A stretch of DNA of 64,000 bases from Capitulum mitella (taxonomy: Eukaryota > Arthropoda > Thecostraca > Pollicipedomorpha > Pollicipedidae). The stretch is from contig CP099846.1 in the NCBI GenBank assembly GCA_030062745.1, forward strand, positions 5,518,001-5,582,000. Direction: 5' to 3'. Position numbers and translations under genes: made by a program. The notes below the pieces were generated by a model, which saw nothing but the letters and a program-made list of their open reading frames with translations, searched no databases and had not been told where the DNA came from. Below are positions 46,964 to 57,329 of the stretch, in pieces. The first letter of the stretch is position 1. Each line of letters starts with the position of its first letter.

Positions 46964-47672
46964 AAATACCCAGTCTCTTTCCAGTCACCAACTCTGCTGC
47001 GGCACGTGGGGCATCAAGCAGCCTACAGTTTTGCTATGCTGTGTGCTCTCTGAGTCCCGCTGTTCTCGAATTTATCTGTAATTCACATAAACGACTTCAT
47101 GTGTAATGCACATAAAGGCCGAGAACAGCGCATGTTCCCTTCAATCAGCCGAAAATCTCTATCCTACCTTTAGTTTATGAATGCCACTGTTTTCGACTTG
47201 ATGTGGAACAGATGTAAACGACTTCGTGCAGCACCACGTACTCCCCTGATGGCGAGCGGTATCTGTCGCGCGATCCGAGAGCAGCGACGAGACAGCGTGT
47301 GTCATCGGATACCCAAGACCGATCTGTCTTCTCGACACGTGCGTGCTCAGAACCCGTGCTTGTCAGAAACGGTGAATTCTCGTCCTAAACACGACAGCAA
47401 AGGCGACTGAATTTTCTCTGGAAATCATTGCATCGATATGTCGCCAAAGGATATTTAGTCCGGTAATGGCCCACCCGTTTTCACTATAATTCATGGCTAC
47501 TCATCAGGTTACATATACACCATTTACATCCTCCGTAAAACGTGCTAAATGTTATCAATTCACTTAACAAACAATGCCCTGCCATCCAGACACTTCAAGT
47601 ATCCGCATGACACAAACAATGGCAATGCTCGGTGCTATCTTCCTGCTTTGCATGTTAGGGCCACCGGAGACC
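46964..47672. other. No recognised feature
   Basis: Nothing assigned. The interval ends at a TTAA-1 insertion. Confidence 0.4.
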
Positions 47673-48888
47673 TTAACCCTATTCCCGGCAGGGGGGGCGG
47701 AATCCGCCCCTCCTCGGGTTTTTTGCTTGCCAATTCCAGGCTTTTTGACGCAGCTTCACGAAACTTGGTGACTATTCCTAGCTATTCCTTCTACGCACCG
47801 TGACAAAATTTCGAAATTCTATTTTGCTCAGGGGCGGAGCCAGGCAACGTTTTTGGGAGGCACCTCAGGTCATTTTTGGCCATGTTGAGGGTAAAAGGAA
47901 AATGTCTGCCAAAAACAGAGTTTTTAAGATACAACTTAAAACTTTATATGAATATATAGCTAAATAGTTGGGCAATGTGCATATGTAATTTTGTTTATCT
48001 GAGGTCACTTTACAAGGTCAGGTCAAGGTCAAAAGTCAAAATTTGTTTTTTTGCAATAATTTCGGCGCCGTTTTTTCAAATGCCAAACCCGGAATATATA
48101 TGACGTGGAAAGATGCCCTCTACTTGTGTACCAAGTTTCAGCTTCATATCAGGTCAGGTCACGGAGCTATGACCTCAAATGTCTGTGCACGTACCCTATA
48201 TCGCAAAAGCCAAAAAATGAATTTTTTGGAATAGAGTGAATTTAATCGATTAAAAACGTTTACAGATAATATTGAATGTACACGACATCATTCCAGGTAA
48301 CCCCAAGGTCACTGGAGGTCATTTAAGGTCAAAGGTCACAAGTTGATCTGAGAAACGTGTGACCATGACAGTTCCCCCTTTTTTATGTCCCTGGCACCGC
48401 CTATGCTAACATTATACAAACATTGTAATGCGATTTGTACTTCTTTAGCATAACATGACTAGCAGAAGCTAAAAAAGTGTTTTGGCCTCTTTTGTTCATT
48501 CCGTTATTGGAAAACTAATCCCCCTATTTTTGAAACCCTGTGAACGCCCATGAATTTTCTCAAAATTTCAAATTTGCATACCCATGGTAAAAGCCCTATC
48601 CATAATCTCTCGATTGATGCCAGTTTCATCGAAATCGGTCCATAAACAACGGAGTTATAAAAAGTCAAAAAGTACCCCCCATTTTGACATTTTTGCCCCC
48701 CTGTATCCAGAAATTTCAAAATTTTGAAAATTTCTTTTTATCAAAATGTAGTTCACGTCACGGCAAATCGATTGCCGTTTGTTGCGATGAAATCGGATAA
48801 GTAGTTCTTGAGATCTCAGGGGGGGGCCGAATCCGCCCCCCCTGCCGGGAATCGGCCATACCGTCTAGCCCTCCGGGAATAGGGTTAA
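47673..48888 (+). mobile_element. TTAA-1 MITE, best full-length copy
   Basis: TTAA 47673-47676, then CCCTATTCCCGGCAGGGG; the right end is CTCCGGGAATAGGG, then TTAA 48885-48888. The body is 1208 bp. Just inside the left end is the self-complementary GGGGCGGAATCCGCCCC. The interior has AGGTCAGGTCAAGGTCA (48015-48031) and a perfect DR1 AGGTCAAAGGTCA (48326-48338). There is no transposase ORF. Both target copies and both termini are intact, so this is the youngest-looking copy in the window. Confidence 0.93.
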
Positions 48889-50850
48889 TGTCTCGTTAGC
48901 GCAAAACATGACGTTTTCAGCGAAAAGTTGGCGCTCCAAGAATATTTTTGGTAATTTTTATTTCGACGTTTTCCGTTCTTTTAAGGTCCACTGCGAGCTA
49001 CGGTGCGTGGAGGAAAGCCCCCTGAAGAAAAGTCTAAAATCGATACGGTCTAGTGTACAACCTTCCAAAAGGGTCCGCAAAGTCGCACCCATGCTGGGTA
49101 TCCCTGATGCCCCCAAAATCGGAAAATTAACTGAAACCGGTGAATTTCGCGGAATAAATAGCCGGTTGGATTCTGGACTGTATTCAGTCTCCAGAGACCC
49201 AGAAATGGGCGTCTGGACCATAACAATTCAAAATGTTGCGCAGTTCCACTCTGCACGACAACACTATTTACGTTTTATGTCTTGCTCGGCTGGGTCTCCC
49301 CTGTAAACTTATGACTATCCTCATTGCAAAAGCTCAGTTTCTGAAATTTCTTGCTTCTTCAACGCAAATTCGTACCTCGTAAGTTTACTAGAACATTCTG
49401 CATTTCCAGACTATGGCCTTCTGTCAGTAAAAGCGTTGAACTATGCAATTGTCGTTGCTTGCCATACATTTGAAGGACTTCGCCGATAATATGCCTTCGA
49501 TGCTGTCCCACCATTTCGGATCTTCATATCTCTCGGGCCTAGAACAGTAACCGAAATCCGGGAAGAAATGCGATTTTCAGCAGGCAGACATGGGTGGGGA
49601 CCCACTTAACAAGAGGGCCCACTTGGCACAGGGGACTTCCGGAGAACCCCCCCCCCCCCAGAACAAAGTTCCTGGCAGCACGCCTTGGAGGTAGGCCTGG
49701 TATTGCGCAGGGACGCATCACCAGGCCCAGTGGAAGCCGGAAGGGGGCTGAGGAGTGGCTGACGTTGGAGGGATTGGGGATAGGGGAAAATACGTCTGGC
49801 TTCGCTCAAGTTACGCCGGTGCGGAGAACCGTGGCGAAGGGGGGTGGGGGGGGGGGGTAGCAGGGATGGAAAAAGTCTGAGGCCTGTTTTACAAAAACTG
49901 AGTTTTCATTTCTCGGACACGGGTCTTCCGACATTTCTGCTCCAGCTTTCCAAACAAATTTACCCCGCTTCAGGAATTCGGACATGGTTTTCAGGCAGTC
50001 GTAACGAGTTCCTTCTCACCAACCTTGACGCCGGCAAAAAATTTATCTGCCACACGCGTCACAATTGCCGAGATCTGAATTTTTCCGTCACAAAGTTAAA
50101 TAGGACGGACCTTCTGAATTTGTGTTTGGAAGCTCAGTGTTTATGATTCAAGTTAAGCCATAGAGTTGTCTTACATTAATAGAACGATCTTCTTAGGTTT
50201 TCTGGTTGTGTGGTTTTGTGATGGAACTCTGTTAGGAAGAGAACATTTTTTTCCATTTTTTAGTGTTTTTTTAGTATATCAATTTTAATGCAATTTTTTA
50301 TATCTTAGTCGGTCAGTATAAGTACACAAACTGGTTAACACGGACGGAGGTGTTTTCTAAGGTTTTGTGATGGAAATCTATGAGGAAGAAGATAAATTTT
50401 TGCGTTAGTCCAGTCATTGTAAGTGCACAGACTGGTTTAACACGAAGTAGTTTATGCCCATGAAATTCAGGTAGGTTTGCGTGGAAATCAACTATTTGTA
50501 TACATTCCATCATCTAGAACCTCTGCTATTTTTCTGCCACTGTGATTTTACAGTGTAATATTGTGATGTTCTGACAATGTCTATGTTGCCACGATTCTTG
50601 TGTAATTGGAACCTGCAGCCGCAAAAAACTAGGCAGTAGAAAAACTATGCGGAGAGGTCATTGCCGACAGCTGTGCTGGCCAATCTTCCAGTACTTAATC
50701 AACGGGTAGTCTGAATAACGAGTGATTGTATTCAGCTGAGATGATGGGTTTCGGAGCGGTCTCATGATATATAAACATCTTGGTGTCAAAAACCAAGCAG
50801 TCATTGTAATAAACTAATAAGAGTACGTCGCCGTGAACTTTAGGAAGGAC
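48889..50850. other. No recognised feature
   Basis: The interval contains a C10 run near 49650 and a G-rich run at 49841-49858. ORFs at 48908-49306 and 49594-49860 overlap antisense frames and show no motifs. Positions 50190-50420 hold a loose duplication of a GGTTTTGTGATGGAA block. Confidence 0.4.
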
Positions 50851-52499
50851 TTAACACTCGCCCGGGTGGCCTGTCAAATGTAACGCGCTCAGGTGGGGGA
50901 GCGGGACAATACGATTTCCCAAGATCTCAAAAACTAAGGAAGCTAGGTCCACCAAATTTGCAGCGTAGATGTAACCCTAAAGGAACCTTCATAGTAGAAA
51001 GCTTGATGTTTCGAAGGTGTGACATTCAGGGTTAAATGAGGTCAAATGGAGGGTCAAATTTGGTGCGGTTCGCCAGGCTTTCGCTTGTGCCGCGAAAATC
51101 GTTCGTCACAGCTCCAAGATGCATAGGTCATTTTTGTAGGCCACACAGAATTGCAATAGATGGTATATAATTTAAAATGCTTGGGTGAATACTTATGCTT
51201 AAATTAGTGGTTCAGCACAACTTGAAGCCACATGACTATAATTTTACCAAGTGTCATAAGTCCTGTTTTGTAGTACTTCGGGGTAAATTCTGGCGCTGAA
51301 TTCAGATTTGGCACCCCAAAATACCTCATGGCCCAAATTTACGTTACTAAGGCCACCCAAAATAGTTTCAGGTCAACCTAGGTCACAGATCTAAAGTTAC
51401 CTCGAAAAAATGAAAATCGCGAAGATGTGCTACTTGAAGCCAACTATCGTCATCCGATACAATTTTACTTACTTAAGTATTTAGCACTAGTAAGTAAAAA
51501 CTTCATTATGTTGGTGAATAGTATGTTGGTTGCTAGCGAGGCAAATGATTTTTTTTGGTTTACACCAGCGTGTAACATACCGAGAGGATTTTGGGCGCTG
51601 GATAGGAAATCAGAGTAAAAAAAAAATGCAATGGAAAGCCAGTTGTTGCAGCAATGGGTGTACCAAGGTCAATAAGTCATCTCAGGTCGGTGACCTCAGA
51701 TGACCTAGAAGAGATCAAAACCATCGGAACGTTTGTTGAGTCACCCCGACATGGTTTTGTACCATTTTAGCTTTGAATTAGGCATTAAACAGCAAATTGG
51801 TGGCGTTTCATTGGTTTACATCTACAGCAACGAGTGCGCGCTAACACGTTTTAGGTCATCTCTCCGTGACCTGACCTGATATCGACCGGAAACATGGTAT
51901 ACCACTGGAAGATGAAGTGGCCTTTTACATATGTTTCGATTTTTTGACTGAGATGATAAGACAGTGGCGGCGGAGCCTCGCCAAAGATGGGGGGGGGCAA
52001 GCTGTTTTTTTTAACTCGATTCTTTCCATACAATGCCATAGGAATAATGTTAAAGTTCGATCGGAGATGGGGGCGGCTGCCCCTGCCCCCCAGTCTGTCG
52101 CCCCTGTGATAAGAACAGAAGTTCTATGTTTGGAAATAAAGTTTGACGTTTGGCCTCGATCTGACCTCATGGTCTGACCTCAGATTAGCCGATTTATTTT
52201 CGTATATTTTCAGTTGTCTGTGCGCCCTTGAGAAGTTTGAAAGTCTGCCCTTAAAATCACATTCGTGGCAGCAGTTTGAAGTTTACCCTAAAAATGACCA
52301 TTTCTGAAAACCATGGCATTACTTTGTTCCGCTCGAACTTGATGATCCTGAAAGACTTTGATATTTTTTGCACCAAAAGATCCGCAGTTCAGTATTGTAC
52401 CACTCTGTCGAATTTTGTATCGCTGCACCACACCGTTTGGAACCCAATCCGTAAAAACCTCAGGAGTTCCAAATTGACCCCCACCCGGGCGCGTGTTAT
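50851..52499 (+). mobile_element. TTAA-3 MITE, full length
   Basis: The left edge is TTAACACTCGCCCGGGTGG (50851). The right edge complemented is ATAACACGCGCCCGGGTGG (52499), giving 17 of 19 matches. The length is 1649 bp. Internal parts at about 51840-52200 are distantly similar to TTAA-1 in reverse (GTGACCTGACCTGATATC), so the families are related. No transposase ORF is present. The right target copy has changed to TTAT. Confidence 0.8.
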
Positions 52500-52549
52500 A
52501 TGTCACAACTCTGCCCCAATGACATCTCATCAAAATCTGCTACGCCTGG

Positions 52550-53445
52550 TAGACTGTGTGTGAGGGATTCACTCTCGGTGGCGGCGGCAACCAGCCAGGT
52601 GGGACACGGCAACCATTGCAGACACGGACATCGCTGCACAGCAAGTCCGGGCCGGGGCGCGCCGCCCGGCCGGATCCACCGCGACGAACTCGTCACGTCT
52701 CTGCGGCCGAGGCAGTCGCCCTCCGGTCGGGCCGGCAACTGCCCGGCACGCTTTCGAAGCAGGTTCAGTTACGCAATGCGGAGCAGCGGTTATTGTGCGT
52801 TCGTTGTAATGAGCGGCGCGTTGCCCATCCGGCCGGGTCGGGAACCGCGCGACACGCTGTCTCAGCACGTCGGCCACGCGCAGCGGACCGGTACTAACGA
52901 AACGCGCGCCGCCAGCCCGCCGTGCGGCTGCAGGTAGCCGTGGTGCACCGTCTCCTAAGTCAGGTATCTGGACCTGATTCACCACATGGATCGTCTTTGT
53001 GCATGACCTACCGCAGCGCCGGCAGTAAGAGGACACCGACGTGAGCCGCCGCTGCCGCCACCACGGCCCGAGCACGGTGCGCGGCGCCGTGGCGCCGCCG
53101 GCGGACGCGTACTCGACCGCCGTCCGGAAATCGGTCTTGGAAATCGGAACGAGCGAGAAGCACCGAAAAGGAGAGGCACCTGCAACCGCAGCGACGGCGA
53201 CCGCGCTGGGCGTGCAACTCGAGCCGATGCGCGTGCAACTGGGCCGCGGAGCAACTGAACGGTCAATGTACTGCAAGAGGCAATTGCACGGTCAACGTAA
53301 TGCAAAACTTGACGATTGCACATTCGGAGCGCGAATCCGCGGGGTGCTTCCAGGCGCCGAGCGGTTATTTTACAGCAGCGATCCGGTGGGCCTGCAGACA
53401 GTCATGCGTACGGAGTCTGACGCCCGCGGCAGTGGTAAAAGACTA
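52550..53445. other. GC/CpG-rich island
   Basis: About 0.9 kb is strongly GC- and CpG-rich, with long open frames on both strands (for example 52569-53276 minus and 53041-53685 plus). None has a protein family motif, and opposing open frames are what base composition predicts. A real CpG-rich promoter or first exon is possible, but I see no supporting splice structure. Confidence 0.4.
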
Positions 53446-53689
53446 CCCCGTCCAGCCATGAGGACAATGTTAAGTACCATTTTTTTTCCGGCACGCTACA
53501 ATTTTCTTCAACATTCTCACTGTTTGGAATCAGAATTAAAGGTATTAAGAGGCAACATGCTGAGTGAGGTTCCCTGTGGGTGTTGGCTGCCGTACTACCA
53601 TGGCATCCTCAGTGAAGACTTACATCATCTCACCATATTAAATGCTAGCGCGATACCGCATGCAGAACATTCTTTTGTGATGTAACTTC

Positions 53690-54137
53690 CAATGTAAAAA
53701 CTGAGTTGCCCAATCAGCAGGTAATACGTGGTGTTTTTAATAAACGTACCTCCGTGAGTGGACGAACCTCGGTCGCAGAGCGCCGGTTGCGCTTTCTTTT
53801 TGTAAGCACGGATGATGACATATTCCTGTGGAACTCCTTCATTTCCTGATCAAAAATGAAGGAACGTAGCAGCACAAAAGAGGCAGTAACGTTGTAACTT
53901 ATTCGGCTGGTGTGGTGGTCTGCATCACATTGGAGATCACCCCTTGCTTACTTATCACCCCAGTCTTACAGTCTTACTCTGATATATGGTGTGCTCATCA
54001 TTAGGTTACTCTTCACAAATGATATGTCATTGCTAAAAACTTACAGTATATTGCTGGTAAAAAGTGTTTCACTTTCATCGGATTGCGGCGTTCCACCATT
54101 TAACTGCGGATATCCCGATCCGAAAAGTGGCAAGCTG
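53690..54137. other. No recognised feature
   Basis: Nothing assigned. The interval precedes a TTAA-2 copy. Confidence 0.4.
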
Positions 54138-55437
54138 AAATCCGCCCCCGACTGGGTGGTAAGGAGGGGGTTGACCGCCCCACCCCTGCGGTCTTACCGA
54201 GATTGCGAGAGAACAAACAAACGCAGCGCCACGAAGTTTTGTGTACCTTTTGCTTGATCATTTTTGCACCTTATGTCAAATTTTTGACCTCATATCAAGC
54301 AAGGTGTCTGACCTAGGTCAGGTCAAGTAGATCTATGTCCAAAAAAGTTGAGCGCCCTGTAACGTTTTCGCAAAACATGTGTCGTGTCCTAACGACAGGC
54401 AGTTGGAATCCTTAAGTACGAGAATTTGCGCGCGCCAGTGGAAATTTTGTTGACTTAAAATAAGGGGGTGTGAAAACAAATTTGCTTTGGGGTACTTTTT
54501 CGTTGCTTCGTAACTGAAATATAATGGGCAGTTAAAGTCTATACCCAGTTTAAGTCCTTCATTAAGCCCGTTATAGATGTAACAACATGATATCACACTA
54601 AAACTTTCAAAGGTAAGAGATTTTGATAAATGGAACAAATCTGTTATCTCGGAGTTTCTGAAAATGGCCTGGTCATTGACCTAAGATCAAGCCCGTTTCA
54701 ACATAAACCGTCTTTTTTCGAAAAATTGACGGAATTTTTTACAGTACCTTGGGGAAATCCAGACATCCAGTTCCCGTCAATGGGCAAAGTTTCAGTGACC
54801 TTCGATCACTAACCTGAGGTCAGGTCACGAATACCTTATGAGTCAAAATGCACTGCCGTCATAATCGGCGATGAATGACTGAGATCGGGTAGAAAACGGC
54901 AAAACTGGCTCTGACCGTTGCGACTAATGCCAAGAAGTTCAAAAAGTTTAAAAAAATTGTGTATTTTGGAAGCAAACAGACTTTCGCGAATAAAGCTCCG
55001 CCAACTGTGTAGAGTGAAAACTACTTAATTTTTCCGGAATTTAAACATGGAAAAATCGTCACAAGAAGCACTGGGATCAAGAAACATCAACTGGAATGAG
55101 ATATTTTGCTAAAATGGGCGGGCGCTAAAATTAGTTTCCGTTAATTTCATGCCGCGTTTGACTGTAGCTTCCGCCGTGCAGCGGTGCGAAAATCACCGTG
55201 TCTTTAACTCAAATTTTCCGCGGACATATGAAACAAATCAGAGAAATAAGATGTGTATTGGCATCTGCGGATTTTTACCTGTCCGTTGGTGCCTTTATCT
55301 AAACGTTATTAGTCACTGGCCTCAAGATCCAGGCCGTTTATCGGTCTCATGCAGGCGGCTATGAGAAAACATATATAGCGCGTAAATGAATTACATATCG
55401 TCTAAAACTAAAAATGAGACCAGTTTCGAGCTCTACT
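54138..55437 (+). mobile_element. TTAA-2 MITE, right end missing, with nested insertion
   Basis: From CCGCCCCCGACTGGG onward the sequence follows TTAA-2 through GACCTAGGTCAGGTCAAG, AATCAGAGAAATAAG and GAGAAAACATATAT to CTACTCGTCACC. The left TTAA is decayed and the last ~160 bp are absent. The element stops where the transporter paralogue fragment begins. A separate insertion occupies 54380-54583. Confidence 0.85.
54380..54583. mobile_element. 204 bp insertion flanked by AACATG
   Basis: The other TTAA-2 copies are continuous where this block lies. It is bordered by AACATG at 54374-54379 and 54584-54589, consistent with a 6 bp target duplication. I see no clear terminal inverted repeats or poly-A, so the class is unknown. 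Confidence 0.65.
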
Positions 55438-55868
55438 CGTCACCAGCTTTCCAGCAGGCTTTGACGGCTTTGGTCGTTGGACAGGCAGTAGCAATGATGG
55501 GACTGAGCTTCGGACTTAACAGCGTCACCCTGATCCAGGTGCAGGAACAGGCCTGCCGCTTCATGAACGACGACCAGCTCAACTGGACGATTGTTGCCGC
55601 TGCATTGGGCGCGATGTTAGGCAACCTGCTGGTCATGCCCATCGCGCTGCTGCTGGGCGCTAGGAGGCTGTTGATGTTGACCATGCCTGCATTCGCGCTG
55701 GCCTCGCTGATGGTTGATCTCGGCGACGACTTTGTGCGGATGCTGGTGGGTGGTGCTCTAACGAAGGCAATAGTCGGCATGTACGAGGGAAGCGCTTGCT
55801 CGAATCTACGTTTCGGAGATTGTGCCCCCGAACCGTCGCGCGCTCTTCACGGCGCTGCTGAGCATTAA
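55438..55868 (+). pseudogene. Truncated paralogue of the Tret1-like transporter
   Basis: The block encodes helices 1-4 at about 80% identity to the exon at 31888-33231 (for example GLSFGLNSVTLIQV, FMNDDQLNWTI and GARRLLMLTMPAFALASLM). Similarity starts right after a CAG that matches the acceptor of the intact gene, so the splice site looks ancestral. Near 55797 there are four extra bases (AGCGCTTGCTCGAATC against AGCGCTCGCAGC), which shift the frame. The coding match stops at 55868, six bases before a TTAA-1 insertion. A conserved loop Arg of helix 4 (VGRAL) is Gly here. It cannot make a transporter. Confidence 0.85.
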
Positions 55869-55873
55869 TGATC

Positions 55874-57087
55874 TTAACCCTATTCCCGGAGTGCTAGCGG
55901 TATGGCCGATTCCCCGCAGAGGGGGGATTCGCCCCCCCCCTTAAGACCTCGAGAACTACCCGTCTGATTTCATCACAACAAACGGCAATCCATTTTCCAT
56001 GACGTAAGCTACATTTTGGTAAAATAAAGTTTTCAAAATTTTGAAAGGGATATAGGGGGCAAAAGTCAAAATCAGGGATATTTGTGGATTTCTTATAATT
56101 GCGTTGTTTATGGACCGATTTTGATGAAATTGGCATGAATCGAGCGATTACGGATGGGACTTTTAGCACTGGTCCATACATTTGACATTCTGAGAAAATT
56201 CATAGGCGTTCACAGGATTTAAAAAATAGGAGGATTAGTTTTTCAACAACCGAATGAACAAAAAAGGGGCACTTTTTTGGCTTCTGCTAGTCATGTCATG
56301 CTATAGACGTTCAAATCGTTTTGCCGTGTTTGTATAATATTAGCATAGCCGGTGCCAGGGACATCAAAAAGGGAACTGTCATTGTCACATGTTCTTCACT
56401 TCAGCTCTTGACCTTTGGCCTTAAATGACCTCCAGTGGCCTTCGAGTCACTTGGAATGCTCTCGTGTGCATTTAATATTATCTGTAAACGTTTTCAATCA
56501 TTTGAATTCACTCGATTTCCAAAATTCCATTTCACGGCTATAGTGATATAGGGTACGCGCACTGGCATTTTACGTCATAGCTTCGTGACCCGACCTGAGA
56601 TCAAGCTCAAATTTGGAATACAAGTAGAGGGCACCATTCTGCGTCATACACATTCCAGGTTTGGCATTTCAAAAAGTAGCGCCAAAATTATTACCATGAC
56701 ACCAAATTTTCTGTTTGACCTTCTGTTTGACCTGTTTGACCTTCTGTTTGTAAATTGACTTCAGACGAACAAAATTGCATTTGCATGTTGCCCAGCTATT
56801 TAACTATACATCCATATAAAGTTTCAAACTCTAACCTAAAAACGCTAGTTTTAGCATTCATTTTCGTTTTACCCTCAACAGCACCAAAAATGGCCTGAGG
56901 TGCCTTCCAAAAACGTTTCCTGGTTCCGCCCCTGAGCAAAATAGAATTTCAAAATTTTGTCACAGTACATAGAAGGAGTAGCTAGGAAGAGTCACCAAGT
57001 TTCGTGAACCTGCGTCAAAAAGCCTGGAATTGGCTAGCAAAAAACCCAAGAGGGGCAGATTCAACCCCCTATCGGGAATAGGGTTGA
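55874..57087 (-). mobile_element. TTAA-1 MITE, full length (reverse)
   Basis: TTAACCCTATTCCCGGAGTG starts at 55874, and TATCGGGAATAGGGTTGA ends at 57087 with the target changed to TTGA. The length is 1214 bp. The AGGTCA block has expanded locally into repeated CTGTTTGACCTT units near 56717-56750. No ORF is expected or seen. Confidence 0.9.
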
Positions 57088-57329
57088 CCCGCACACCTGG
57101 GTCTCCTGAATGTTGTTTCCTCGTCCACTTGACCATCAAACGGAGACGTCTCGTGCAGCAATGTATTGCCAGGGGACTCCAGGCACAATGATGCCCCTCT
57201 CCGGATCGAGCATACAAGGTCGCATCGTACGGAACAGCAGCGGGCAATTGGAAATTCGCTGAGGTCTTAGTAACCGCCCGGTGACAGCCAATCACGTGGC
57301 AGGGTCGGGCTGGTCGCCTCCGATCTAGG

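Noticed and set aside
46645-47106. 153-codon ORF
   Set aside because: It runs through the inverted repeat, an antisense frame is also open, and it has no motif.
53041-53685. 214-codon ORF and a 235-codon antisense ORF in the GC-rich island
   Set aside because: Long frames on both strands are expected from CpG-rich composition; no family motif in either.
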